DNA of 64,000 nt from Gaetbulibacter sp. 4G1 (lineage in GTDB: Bacteria > Bacteroidota > Bacteroidia > Flavobacteriales > Flavobacteriaceae). A model generated the notes under the pieces. The model saw only the letters and a program-made list of their open reading frames with translations, made no database searches and had not been told where the DNA came from. A program made the translations under genes and the position numbers. The DNA lies in assembly GCF_002741945.1 (NCBI RefSeq), contig NZ_MDVN01000012.1, positions 19,118 through 83,117 on the forward strand, in the 5' to 3' direction. Of the stretch, positions 52,760 through 61,769 are shown in pieces (within the stretch, counting starts at the first letter, position 1; the number at the start of each line of letters is the position of its first letter).

Positions 52760-53434
52760 TTAATGATTATGTCCAGCATGTGAGCCTGTGTTTGTCTTTG
52801 GAGGTAATTTATTAAAATCTACTTTTTGTGCAGGCTTCTCAGAATTAACTTTAGATAAATCTTTGTTGAATAGTTTTGCATAAAATAAATCGAAAGCAAT
52901 ATAGGTTGCTAAATATTTATCTTGAGCTGTAGATCTGTAATTGGTCATTAATGGCGCCCCAAATGGTTTTGGGCCCATGCTATTCGTTTTTAATAACGAA
53001 TTAAATGTTGTTTTTAAGTCGGCATTTTGCATGTTTATTGAAATACAATTTACTAAAGCACTATTATAGTTTAAGTAGCTTTTTGGGTTATTAGCATCCC
53101 ATAAATCATTTTCATTTTTTAAAGTTTCAAAAACTTTAACAGTATGTGGAGAAACGATGTCTCCAAACTTTAATCTACCATAAATTGAATTTCTTATAAA
53201 TTGCCCATAAGCTTGAATTAAAGAAGCATTGGGGTTGTTTTTGCCATAATAATTTAAAATATCATTTTCAAAAGCAAATAAGGCTTCGCTGTATAATTTT
53301 GAGTTTACATTTTCGCAGCTTAAAACAAGTCCTTTATCTGCAAATTTGTATTCTGATAGTGTGTTTTCTTTTTTACAACTTATCAAACCAAAAGCTAATG
53401 CGATTACAAAAAGTTTAAAAAATTGTGTTTTCAT
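52760..53434 (-). CDS. lipoprotein with His-rich C-terminus in the mutase operon
   Basis: This 224-residue lipoprotein (lipobox LISC, Cys near 20) is mainly helical by composition and ends in a histidine-rich tail, SHAGHNH, that could bind metal. No family is recognised. It lies 20 bases after the mutase small subunit gene. Cobalt or another metal is a tempting ligand next to a B12 enzyme, but nothing proves this. Confidence 0.75.
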   Translation of the reverse strand: MKTQFFKLFVIALAFGLISCKKENTLSEYKFADKGLVLSCENVNSKLYSEALFAFENDILNYYGKNNPNASLIQAYGQFIRNSIYGRLKFGDIVSPHTVKVFETLKNENDLWDANNPKSYLNYNSALVNCISINMQNADLKTTFNSLLKTNSMGPKPFGAPLMTNYRSTAQDKYLATYIAFDLFYAKLFNKDLSKVNSEKPAQKVDFNKLPPKTNTGSHAGHNH

Positions 53435-53454
53435 AGGTGTTATAAAATTTAAAG

Positions 53455-54825
53455 TTATTCGGTTTTTAATCGGTCTTGTTCTAATGTTTCAGCAAGACGT
53501 TTTTCAATAATAGGTTCTATTAAAGTTTTTCTTGAGTTTGTTTTTACAAATGGATATATCTCCAGTTCTTGTTTCATTTTATCGTTAGCGTTAGGATGTT
53601 TATTACTTCCTAAAAGTATTTCGTTACCAGTATCAAATTGTTCTTGTTCTTTGGCAGCACTCTCTTTGATTTTTCTTTGAATTGTGCCTTCTTTTAACTG
53701 TTTTAAAAAGCCTCCGCTAGTTTCTATATCTTTAAATAATTCTAAAGATTTTTCTGCAAGTTGATTAGTTAGATTTTCAATATAATAGGCACCATCTGCT
53801 GGGTTATCAACTTTGTCAAAATAACTTTCATGCTTTAAAACAAGCAATTGATTTCTGGCAATACGTTCGCCAAATTCATTGTCTTTATGATAAATAGCAT
53901 CGTATGGCAAATTGCAAATAGTATTGGCTCCGCCTAAAATAGCACTCATACATTCTGTTGTGGTGCGGAGCATATTGGTATTGTAATCGTAAAGGGTTTT
54001 ATTTCGTTTACTTGGACTAGCTACAATATGACAATCTGGGTTGATGTTATATTCTGAAGCTATAGTGTTCCAAAGGATTCTTAGCGCTCTAAGTTTTGCA
54101 ATTTCGAAGAAATAGTTGGTGCCAACTGAAACTTGAAAGGTAACTTGAAGCGATTGTTTTTTTTCATTTTCAATAATATTGTCAAGATGATTTAAATATT
54201 CGTTGGCATGAGCTAAGCTGTAAGCAAGTTGCTGGACCATATTAGCACCCGAATTTTGATATAATGAGGTATCCAAGCTAAAAGTATTTGTGCTTTTAAC
54301 TATAGACTCAAAAAGCTTATGGTCGTCTTTTAAATTGCTAAACCAGTTTCCACTACGTGCTAAATTTCTAATAATGTCTGTTTGAACATAGATTACTGCT
54401 TTCGCAGAGAAAGTAGAAAGCTGTTTAACATATTCATCATTTAAAAACTGTAAATGAAAATAGAGTGGTGTAGTAGATGGGTTAATGTTTTTTAATAAAT
54501 CTTCAATAGAAACTGCATCATTTGGAATAATAAATTTGATGCTTTCTGCGCCTCTTTCAATAGCATTAATGGCTTTTAAGTTAGATTTTATAACATCAGC
54601 AACAAAAATTGATTGACAAATTTTCCATTGTGTTGCTTTAGTGTTGGGCATTTCTGTAAGATTGCTAAATCCATCTGCATGATAAAAAGGTTTTACTGAA
54701 ATACCTTCGTTAGAATTCCAAATGAGAGTATCGTTATAATCTGCACCTTTTAAATCGACTTGAATTTTTTGCTTCCATTGTTTTGCCGATACAGGATTAA
54801 AATCATCAAACAAACGCTTAGTCAT
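53455..54825 (-). CDS. methylmalonyl-CoA mutase small subunit
   Basis: This 456-residue protein matches the mutase barrel fold (NEYLNHLD near 212, YFFEIAKLRALRILW near 237, TTTECMSAILGGANTI near 290) but lacks the cobalamin domain found in the large subunit, as is usual for the non-catalytic partner in Bacteroidota. It starts inside the FtsB-like gene (eight-base overlap). The enzyme pair degrades propionyl-CoA products or makes them, depending on flux. Confidence 0.93.
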   Translation of the reverse strand: MTKRLFDDFNPVSAKQWKQKIQVDLKGADYNDTLIWNSNEGISVKPFYHADGFSNLTEMPNTKATQWKICQSIFVADVIKSNLKAINAIERGAESIKFIIPNDAVSIEDLLKNINPSTTPLYFHLQFLNDEYVKQLSTFSAKAVIYVQTDIIRNLARSGNWFSNLKDDHKLFESIVKSTNTFSLDTSLYQNSGANMVQQLAYSLAHANEYLNHLDNIIENEKKQSLQVTFQVSVGTNYFFEIAKLRALRILWNTIASEYNINPDCHIVASPSKRNKTLYDYNTNMLRTTTECMSAILGGANTICNLPYDAIYHKDNEFGERIARNQLLVLKHESYFDKVDNPADGAYYIENLTNQLAEKSLELFKDIETSGGFLKQLKEGTIQRKIKESAAKEQEQFDTGNEILLGSNKHPNANDKMKQELEIYPFVKTNSRKTLIEPIIEKRLAETLEQDRLKTE

Positions 54826-55144
54826 CTTTTTTTACTTTTAAACTGTCTTCGTATTCTATTATAAATATTTCCTCATTTTCTTTCTTCATATAGTATTCTT
54901 CACGAGCAAATTTTTCTAAACCTTCTTCGGTACTTAATTTTTTAATGGCCTTATTGTCTTTTTCTATTTCTCTGTTATAATACTCTTTTTCATTTTCTAA
55001 AGCTTTAATATCTGAATTTAACTCATGATGAATTAACCACGAATTTGTGTCGAAAAATAGCATCCAAACAACAAAGCCTACAAAGATGAGTATAAACCAA
55101 TTTTTAAAAGGTTTTAAATATTTATTTTTATTGAGTTTAGCCAT
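54818..55144 (-). CDS. FtsB/DivIC-like septum formation initiator
   Basis: This 108-residue protein has a short basic N-terminus, one membrane segment (FILIFVGFVVWMLFF, about 16-31) and a coiled coil (about 40-75, rich in Lys/Glu). The pattern matches DivIC/FtsB, part of the divisome complex with FtsL and FtsQ. It begins directly after udk (no gap) and overlaps the mutase small-subunit gene. Confidence 0.88.
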   Translation of the reverse strand: MAKLNKNKYLKPFKNWFILIFVGFVVWMLFFDTNSWLIHHELNSDIKALENEKEYYNREIEKDNKAIKKLSTEEGLEKFAREEYYMKKENEEIFIIEYEDSLKVKKDD

Positions 55145-55750
55145 TTATAATTTTTCATTTATAATAGTTCTAACAATATTTACCGCAACAGTATTGTATT
55201 TATTGTTAGGAATAATAATATCTGCGTATTCTTTCATAGGCTCAATAAACTGATCGTGCATAGGCTTTAAAGTACTTTGATAGCGAGAAAGGACTTCGTT
55301 TAAATCTCTACCTCGTTCAGAAATATCACGTTTTAATCTGCGAATTAAACGCTCATCGGAATCAGCATGTACAAATATTTTAATATCAAACATATCTCTT
55401 AATTCAGGATTTGTAAGTATTAAAATACCCTCAACAATCATTACTTTTCTTGGGTGAGTTAAAATAGTATCACCTGTTCTATTATGCTTAACGAACGAAT
55501 ATACGGGTTGGTGTATTGGTGTATCTTTTTTTAATTCTTGTAAATGATTAGCTAATAAATCAAAATCAATAGACCTAGGGTGATCAAAATTTATTTTAAC
55601 ACGTTCTTCGTATGTTAAATGTGACGTGTCTTTATAATATGAATCTTGAGAAATAATACCAACTTCACCTTCCGGAAGTTCATTTAAAATTTGATTTACA
55701 ACCGTTGTTTTTCCGCAACCAGTACCACCTGCAATTCCTATAATTAACAT
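55145..55750 (-). CDS. udk: uridine kinase
   Basis: This enzyme phosphorylates uridine and cytidine in pyrimidine salvage. P-loop GGTGCGKTTV is at residues 8-17; SQDSYYKD is near 34; FDHPRSIDFD near 54; EGILIL near 106; and RLKRDISERGRD near 135. Length is 201 residues. It heads the run with the divisome and mutase genes; a -7 TAACTTTG lies 26 bases upstream on the minus strand. Confidence 0.95.
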   Translation of the reverse strand: MLIIGIAGGTGCGKTTVVNQILNELPEGEVGIISQDSYYKDTSHLTYEERVKINFDHPRSIDFDLLANHLQELKKDTPIHQPVYSFVKHNRTGDTILTHPRKVMIVEGILILTNPELRDMFDIKIFVHADSDERLIRRLKRDISERGRDLNEVLSRYQSTLKPMHDQFIEPMKEYADIIIPNNKYNTVAVNIVRTIINEKL

Positions 55751-55775
55751 GTTTAGTTGTTTAGTTAGATTTTTA

Positions 55776-55783
55776 CAAAGTTA
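55776..55783 (-). promoter_or_regulatory. -7 element of udk operon
   Basis: TAACTTTG on the minus strand is an exact TAnnTTTG; the -33 element is unclear. Confidence 0.45.
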
Positions 55784-55817
55784 GTTAAATGTAAAAATCT
55801 TTATGGAAGTAAGATAC

Positions 55818-56234
55818 TTATTTTTTAACGTTTGATACTTCTTCTTCGGTAACTATTTTATTGTTTTTATTTCCCCAGTTGTTTGTAATGTAATTCATCA
55901 CATCTGCAACTTCATCATCACTTAAACCTAAAGGAGCCATATAGCCGTTATAGGTTACTCCATTAACAACTATTTCGCCTTTTTGTCCGTATTTAATACC
56001 TCGAATACTGGCTTCTCTGTTTTTTATTAAGAAGTCTGATTTTGCTAATGGAGGATATACATTCTTTACACCTTCACCAGAATCTAAATGACAAGTAACA
56101 CAAAAATCAGTATAAATTTCATTACCTCTTTTTATACTTTCTTTTAATGGGTCTGTTTGAGAATAATTAAGTGTTTTAGTATTTACGGTTAATGTTGAGT
56201 ATAGTGCTAAAAGAAAAATTAAAAGAAACCTCAT
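55818..56234 (-). CDS. monohaem cytochrome c
   Basis: This 138-residue exported class I cytochrome has a signal peptide (about 1-18), the haem motif CVTCH near residues 45-49 (DFCVTCHLDSGEG), and a Met ligand probably in YMAPLG near 98. It is likely the electron acceptor of the sugar dehydrogenase encoded seven bases upstream; that partnership is inferred from position. Confidence 0.9.
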   Translation of the reverse strand: MRFLLIFLLALYSTLTVNTKTLNYSQTDPLKESIKRGNEIYTDFCVTCHLDSGEGVKNVYPPLAKSDFLIKNREASIRGIKYGQKGEIVVNGVTYNGYMAPLGLSDDEVADVMNYITNNWGNKNNKIVTEEEVSNVKK

Positions 56235-56241
56235 ATGATTA

Positions 56242-57369
56242 CTATTTTTCTGGAACTATTTTAAAAATACCTTTTCCTTCTACTGCAATATAAATGTATC
56301 CGTCTGGTCCTTGAATTACATTTCTAACACGACCAATATCTTCAAATAATTTTTCGCGTTTAATTACTTTATCATTTTCTAAAACTAGACGCTCTAGATA
56401 CTCAAACTTTAATGAACCTATTAAAATGTTTTTATTCCAGTCAGGATAAATGTTTGATGATACAAAAGCCATACCACTTGGTGCTATAGAAGGAACCCAA
56501 TAAAATAAAGGCTGCTCCATACCTACTTTCTCAGTTATATCAGTAAATGTAGTACCGTTGTAATTTATACCATAAGAAATAACTGGCCATCCAAAATTCT
56601 TTCCTTTTTGTATAATATTGATTTCATCTCCTCCTCTAGGACCATGCTCATTAACCCAAATATTTCCTGTAAAAGGATTTTTAGCCATACCTTGAGGGTT
56701 TCTGTGCCCGTAACTATAAATAGCTGTTTTTGCATTTTCATTATCTATAAATGGATTGTCGTTAGGGATTGAACCATCATTATTAAGTCTATAAATTTTA
56801 CCGCCATCCCGAGTAATATCTTGAGGGTTTACATCTCTATTGCCTCTATCTCCAATCGAAAAATATAGATATCCCTGGTCATCAAATGCTATGCGAGACC
56901 CCCAATGTTGTCCTTTTTTGGTGTTAGGTGTCGCTTTATATAATGTTTGCTTATCTACTAGTTTATTGTCATCAAGTTTTGCTCTTATAACGGCAGTATT
57001 TCCGCCTTCTCCATCACCCTCAGAAGAGCTATATGTTATGTAAATCCATCCATTATCTTCATAATTAGGATGTGCTTTTATATCTAATAATCCACCTTGG
57101 CCACGAAAATAAACATCTGGAACGTTTTCAATAGTTGTTTTAATACCTTCTTTAAAAAGAATTAACTCCCCTGTTTTTTCTGTAATAAGCATACTGCCGT
57201 CAGGCAAGAATGTCATACCCCAAGGAATTTCCAAATCAGAAACAAACACTTCTGTCTTGTAATTATTTGTTTTTGGGCTTTCAGCTTTTATTTCAGATTC
57301 TGTTTGTTGAGCACAGGCAATGCAGGTAATAAAAGTTATGGTTAATATAGAATGAATAGTTTTCATCAT
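56242..57369 (-). CDS. PQQ-dependent aldose sugar dehydrogenase (soluble type)
   Basis: This 375-residue exported six-bladed beta-propeller dehydrogenase oxidises aldoses in the periplasm using pyrroloquinoline quinone. The signal peptide has a lipobox-like CIACA (Cys near 19). Family motifs are LEIPWGMTFLPDGSMLITEKTG near 47-68 (split), GQGGLLDIKAHP near 90, GQHWGSRIAFDDQGYLYFSIGDRG (split) near 153, GHRNPQGMA near 220 and EHGPRGGDEIN near 240. No PQQ biosynthesis genes are in the window. Two ATG codons are adjacent at the start. Confidence 0.92.
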   Translation of the reverse strand: MMKTIHSILTITFITCIACAQQTESEIKAESPKTNNYKTEVFVSDLEIPWGMTFLPDGSMLITEKTGELILFKEGIKTTIENVPDVYFRGQGGLLDIKAHPNYEDNGWIYITYSSSEGDGEGGNTAVIRAKLDDNKLVDKQTLYKATPNTKKGQHWGSRIAFDDQGYLYFSIGDRGNRDVNPQDITRDGGKIYRLNNDGSIPNDNPFIDNENAKTAIYSYGHRNPQGMAKNPFTGNIWVNEHGPRGGDEINIIQKGKNFGWPVISYGINYNGTTFTDITEKVGMEQPLFYWVPSIAPSGMAFVSSNIYPDWNKNILIGSLKFEYLERLVLENDKVIKREKLFEDIGRVRNVIQGPDGYIYIAVEGKGIFKIVPEK

Positions 57370-57390
57370 AAATATTTTTTTGATTTTACA

Positions 57391-59709
57391 TTAAAAAACA
57401 TAGTTCAAGTTAACACCTGAATAATAGTTTATAGGCTCTCCAGGATAGTAATATCTAGGAGCATTGCCTCCAAAACTAGAAGCGTTTATTAAAATTTGAG
57501 ATGCATAAGCTTCATCAAATATATTATTTAACCCAAAGAATATATTTAATTTTAGCTTTTTATTAAGATTTGCTTGATATCCAAATTTGATATTAGTTAA
57601 ATTGTAACTATCTGAATATAAGTTATTACTGTCCGTCATTGGCATGCTTCCTACATGTTGAAAGTTTATATTTCCATAAACTCCAAATTTAGAATCTAAA
57701 TCAATCCCTCCATTAATTATATTTGAAGGCACCCCAGTTAATTTGTTGCCAGAAAAGTTATCTTGATCATCTATAAATGTTTTAAAAGTAAAATCATTTA
57801 AAGTGTAATTTATAAATGTGCTTAATAAAAAAGAGGTCTTTTGAATTAGTTTATAGTTCATTGCAAATTCTAACCCGTCATGTTGTGTTCTACCTGCATT
57901 TATACCTATAAATTGATCTAACGCAGTTCTTCTAGAAACTAAAAGGTTTTTAATATCTAAACGGTATAAAGCTACATTTAATTGTAATCTATCGTTAAAT
58001 AATGAGTTGCGGGAACCGATTTCAAAATTCCATCCCGTTTCTGGTTTAAGGCTGGTGTTAATTTGCCCATCTGGTAATAAAGTATCATTAAGCGATATGG
58101 GTGAGAACCCATGACTAATACTAGTAAAGAAACTTGAGCTTTTTGAAAATAAATAAGATATACCAAGTTTAGGAGATATCACGCTTTTGAATTTAAACTT
58201 TCCAGACTGATCTACATTAGATTCAGAAAAGGGAAATCTATCTTTTAGATCATATGCTGTTTCGTTTAGGTTCAAGCCAATTGTAATAGTTGTTTTTTTT
58301 GAAACTTCATAATTGGCTTCAAAAAAAGCATTGTAATAATTTCGTTTTTCTTTAAAATCTGATAACTTATCTCCTTCAATACTACCAGACCCTATAGGAA
58401 TTGTTTCATATAAATTATCAAAAGTCCTACTTTTATAATTGTCTTTAAAAAGCTCTAAACCTAATGTCCAATTTAAATTTTTATTAAATACTTTAGAATA
58501 ACTTAGTAGTCTGCTCCTTATACCAAAAGCCGTAGTATTTTCTTCTAGAATATTAAAAGGCCTAGGCTCATAAGAGTTTCTAAAAGAGGTAAAAATACTT
58601 GTAATTTGTTTTAATTTATTGCTGTACTGATGATTCCAAGATACACCAAAAACACCATGCTTAGAATCTTCATAACCCTGAGCTTGTTTCCAAGTAAAGG
58701 CAGCTGATTTTGGACTATTTAAATAGGAATTCTCATTAATCGAACTTGGAATGAAAGCTTTTAAATCTATGTAACTCAAAAGGAAAGATAATTCATCTTT
58801 TTTACTTAAAAAATGATTAGATAACAAATTGAAATTTTGTCTATTATACTCATTGTTTTCACGATATCCATCACTATGTGTATTGCTATAAACTACTTTA
58901 AAACTATTCTTTTTAGCTCCAAAATTAGCATTTATGGAGCCTTTTATTAACCCAAAAGAACCAATGGATAATTCAGTATTTAAGCTAGATTGATTTAAAA
59001 GCGCATTTTCTGGTATTATATTAATTGTACCACCAAGGCCAGCACCGTAAATACTTGAGGTAGCTCCTTTAATAATTTCTATACGTGATATAGAAGTTAA
59101 CTCGAAATCTTCAATAGACGTTTCTCCAGTGCCATTTGTTAATGGAATATCTTTAAAATAAGCTCTAATTTTTGCAGTTCCAAATAAATTTCTTGAACCA
59201 ATGCCTCTAATAGTAATACGATTGGTATTTAAGGCTCCACTTTGCATAAAAACACCAGGGACTCTATTTAGTGTATTGTTAAAGTTAATATGATTTGATC
59301 GGTTAATATCTTTTGATGAGACAATATGTATTGATGCTGTCGCTCTCTTTAATTTTTTTGGAAGATGCTTAGAGTTAATTATTATTTCATTTAATTCAGA
59401 AGGATTAATACTTAACTGGATAATGTTATATACATCATGTTTCAATTCAACAACTTTTTCTTGATATCCTCTTTTTTTGATAAGAAAATTTCCAGAATTT
59501 AAAATTTTAAAATAGCCATTTAAATTAGTAGCAACACTATCATGAGTTTTAGTATTTATAACTATAACATTAGACAAAGGAGTCCCATTTCCGCTATCAA
59601 TTATTTTATTGCTTTCTATTTGCCCGAAACTTGAAAAAGTAGATTGAAAAATTGTTATTAAGAAAAATATCTTTTTAGAAAAATACACGTTTAGGTATTG
59701 ATAATACAT
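57391..59709 (-). CDS. TonB-dependent receptor beside the PQQ dehydrogenase
   Basis: This 772-residue outer-membrane receptor has an N-terminal signal (about 1-29), a carboxypeptidase-regulatory-like domain (about 30-105), a plug (about 118-230) with RVPGVFMQSG, ITIRGIGSRNLFG and IEIIKGATSSIYGAGLGGTINI, and a long barrel ending in an aromatic residue. The substrate is unknown; its position 21 bases upstream of the sugar dehydrogenase suggests PQQ or sugar uptake. It leads the three-gene run with cytochrome c. Confidence 0.9.
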   Translation of the reverse strand: MYYQYLNVYFSKKIFFLITIFQSTFSSFGQIESNKIIDSGNGTPLSNVIVINTKTHDSVATNLNGYFKILNSGNFLIKKRGYQEKVVELKHDVYNIIQLSINPSELNEIIINSKHLPKKLKRATASIHIVSSKDINRSNHINFNNTLNRVPGVFMQSGALNTNRITIRGIGSRNLFGTAKIRAYFKDIPLTNGTGETSIEDFELTSISRIEIIKGATSSIYGAGLGGTINIIPENALLNQSSLNTELSIGSFGLIKGSINANFGAKKNSFKVVYSNTHSDGYRENNEYNRQNFNLLSNHFLSKKDELSFLLSYIDLKAFIPSSINENSYLNSPKSAAFTWKQAQGYEDSKHGVFGVSWNHQYSNKLKQITSIFTSFRNSYEPRPFNILEENTTAFGIRSRLLSYSKVFNKNLNWTLGLELFKDNYKSRTFDNLYETIPIGSGSIEGDKLSDFKEKRNYYNAFFEANYEVSKKTTITIGLNLNETAYDLKDRFPFSESNVDQSGKFKFKSVISPKLGISYLFSKSSSFFTSISHGFSPISLNDTLLPDGQINTSLKPETGWNFEIGSRNSLFNDRLQLNVALYRLDIKNLLVSRRTALDQFIGINAGRTQHDGLEFAMNYKLIQKTSFLLSTFINYTLNDFTFKTFIDDQDNFSGNKLTGVPSNIINGGIDLDSKFGVYGNINFQHVGSMPMTDSNNLYSDSYNLTNIKFGYQANLNKKLKLNIFFGLNNIFDEAYASQILINASSFGGNAPRYYYPGEPINYYSGVNLNYVF

Positions 59710-59780
59710 TGAAATGCTAAATTATCATTTTTAAAGAATTATAAAGCTTTAATATTTGTTAAATATTTAGATATAAATCA

Positions 59781-59810
59781 TTTGTACAATCAATAAAAAA
59801 AGTATATTTG
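59781..59810 (+). promoter_or_regulatory. tRNA-Pro promoter
   Basis: TTTG (59781-59784), 18 bases, then TATATTTG (59803-59810): the clearest -33/-7 pair in the window. The predicted start is about 20 bases before the tRNA. Confidence 0.82.
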
Positions 59811-59835
59811 CATCCCAATAAAGATAACCATAATT

Positions 59836-59910
59836 CGGGGTGTAGCGTAGCCCGGTTATCGCGCCGCGTTTGGGACGCGGAGGTCGCAGGTTCGAATCCT
59901 GCCACCCCGA
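59836..59910 (+). tRNA. tRNA-Pro (anticodon TGG)
   Basis: The acceptor stem CGGGGTG (59836-59842) pairs with CACCCCG (59903-59909), followed by the discriminator A. The anticodon stem CCGCG/CGCGG encloses the loop TTTGGGA with anticodon TGG; the T arm is GCAGG-TTCGAAT-CCTGC. CCA is not encoded. A consensus promoter is upstream and a strong terminator downstream. Confidence 0.97.
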
Positions 59911-60214
59911 CAAAATTATTAATATCAATTACAACAAAAACCCTATTAATCTTCAGATTAATAGGGTTTTGTAGCTTTTAAGGTTAGCTAACAGCCATTT
60001 TTTTATATAAAACTTCTTAATTTATCAGATTAAACTACATAAAACACCACTTATTACATAATATGTTACGTTTATTAATTTATGCTCCTGCTTAAGTACT
60101 ATGTTATGATACTTTAGCTAAGTAAATAGATTTTTTTATTTATACAGTTAATGATTAATAGCAATAATCAATAATTCCTAGCAAAATTATCTGGCCCCTC
60201 CCTAAAATTTATGT
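59911..60214. other. intergenic region between tRNA-Pro and a LuxR-HTH-like gene
   Basis: These 304 bases hold the tRNA terminator (59937-59970), two degenerate copies of the 20-bp-period repeat seen further right (ACCACTTATT at 60046 and TACGTTTATT at 60067), a weak -7-like TACTTTAG (60110-60117) and a six-codon reading frame starting at 60211. No gene is called. Confidence 0.5.
59937..59970 (+). terminator. tRNA-Pro terminator
   Basis: AAAACCCTATTAATCT (59937-59952) pairs perfectly with AGATTAATAGGGTTTT (59955-59970), with a near-zero loop and Ts at the end. Confidence 0.9.
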
Positions 60215-60994
60215 ATGGTACAAACATTTGATAAAGAACTAAATGAAGAGCAACTTAACTTTTTAAAATTATACGCTTACGGATATTCGATTAAAGAAAT
60301 AATTTTATTTTATGACAATCGTTCTTTTACTTTAAAGTTAAAAAGGCAAATAGAAGGTATGTTTAAATTGAACGATTGGTTCAAAATTATAGGCATTTCT
60401 TTTAAAGAAAATATTCTAAATAAAAATGATTTTTTAGAACGTAAAATAATAAATAATGCCTCCGATTATGCACATCAAATTCTTGATGAGTATAATAGTA
60501 GAGAGAAAAAAAAGTTTTCTAAAGCGAAATTAACAAAGCACGTTATTAGCTTTGTTAATACATGCGATGCAGATCTTTTTTTGAAAAACTCATTTATTCA
60601 ATTTGATGAAAGTGAAGAGTTCGTAATAAAATATCAATTCAATAAATATTTTGAGTTTATAGAAACAACCAGCGAGCCTTACTTTGATGATGAATTAATA
60701 CAAGGTATTTTTAAAAAATCAAAATCAAATTCTTGGTTTGGAGTATTTAGAAAAGTCTTTAATACAGATATAATAAATAAAGAACCATATTCTAATATAA
60801 ATTTAAAAAGTCAAGCTCAATTGTGTAGTAGAGAAATCTATTCATTCTTAGAGTCGTTATCTTCAAAAAATGATTTGGAAAACGAATTTAAAATTTATAA
60901 CTGTTTAATAAACTTATATAACACATACGAGTACAGCTATTTGCTTAATAGTTTTTATTCTAGTAGCAATAATGTAGTACGGCAGAATAAATAG
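60215..60994 (+). CDS. LuxR-HTH-like protein of unknown function
   Basis: This 259-residue protein begins with a segment like a LuxR/GerE helix-turn-helix: LNEEQLNFLKLYAYGYSIKE near residues 9-28, then a helix and LNDWFKIIGISF near 52. The rest (about 80-259) is Lys/Asp/Tyr-rich and matches no family I know. It may be a DNA-binding regulator with a novel C-terminal region. An ATG at 60211 opens a six-codon frame overlapping this start. It lies next to two LytTR genes, convergent with the first. Confidence 0.65.
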   Translation: MVQTFDKELNEEQLNFLKLYAYGYSIKEIILFYDNRSFTLKLKRQIEGMFKLNDWFKIIGISFKENILNKNDFLERKIINNASDYAHQILDEYNSREKKKFSKAKLTKHVISFVNTCDADLFLKNSFIQFDESEEFVIKYQFNKYFEFIETTSEPYFDDELIQGIFKKSKSNSWFGVFRKVFNTDIINKEPYSNINLKSQAQLCSREIYSFLESLSSKNDLENEFKIYNCLINLYNTYEYSYLLNSFYSSSNNVVRQNK

Positions 60995-61010
60995 TTTGAT
61001 TAATATGAAA

Positions 61011-61769
61011 TTATTTGATACGTAGAAATCGATTTAATTGCTCCTGCCTTCTTCTAGCAATAGGAAGCGATTCTTTATTAGACATTTCGCAATAATTACC
61101 ATCTACTTTAGTGATTTTTTCGACATGCTTTAAGTTTACTATGTAGCTATTATGAATTCTAAAAAAATCATTTTCGTTAATAATATTTTCAAACTCACCA
61201 ATATTTCTGGAAGCTACTATTTTTTGATTATTAACAAGATTAAAAACAGTGTACCTGCCTTCAGAATTTAAATAAATTATATCATTTAATTTAACAAATT
61301 CAATTTTGTTAATTGAAGAAATCGCTATAAAATCAAGAGGGATATTCTGTATAAAAGCTCCAGACAAATTTTGTACTTGATCTGGTAATGTAAATAATTC
61401 ATTTTCAATATCTTCATAAGCCTTGTTAACAGCCAAAATCAATTCTTCTATAGCTATAGGTTTTAAAATATAATCTATAGCGTTAAACTTAAATGCTTTA
61501 ATGGCATACTCACTATAAGATGATACAAAAATGACTTTATATTTTGAGTGTTTAATGGTTTCTAAAACATCAAAACCTGTACCTGCATCTAAAATAATAT
61601 CCATGAAAATTAACTCAGGCTCTTTTTCATTTATAAGTTTAATAGCGTCTTTTCTTGTAGAAGCTTTCCCAACTATTTTAATGTTTGGGCAATAGGTTTT
61701 AATAAAGTGTTCTAGTAATTTAATGTTTTTTTTCTCGTCATCAACAATTAGGGTTTTAGCTTGTCTCAT
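61011..61769 (-). CDS. LytTR response regulator
   Basis: This 252-residue protein has a receiver domain (about 5-120) with an intact acidic pair D10/D11, phospho-acceptor D57 (FMDII), S83 and K103 (LKPI), and a C-terminal LytTR DNA-binding domain (about 145-252) with FRIHNSYIVNLKHVEKI. The frame and length match LytR/AlgR-type regulators. No histidine kinase is nearby, so its sensor is encoded elsewhere. A TGACA-N15-TGTCA inverted repeat at 61800-61824 upstream could be an autoregulatory site. Confidence 0.92.
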   Translation of the reverse strand: MRQAKTLIVDDEKKNIKLLEHFIKTYCPNIKIVGKASTRKDAIKLINEKEPELIFMDIILDAGTGFDVLETIKHSKYKVIFVSSYSEYAIKAFKFNAIDYILKPIAIEELILAVNKAYEDIENELFTLPDQVQNLSGAFIQNIPLDFIAISSINKIEFVKLNDIIYLNSEGRYTVFNLVNNQKIVASRNIGEFENIINENDFFRIHNSYIVNLKHVEKITKVDGNYCEMSNKESLPIARRRQEQLNRFLRIK

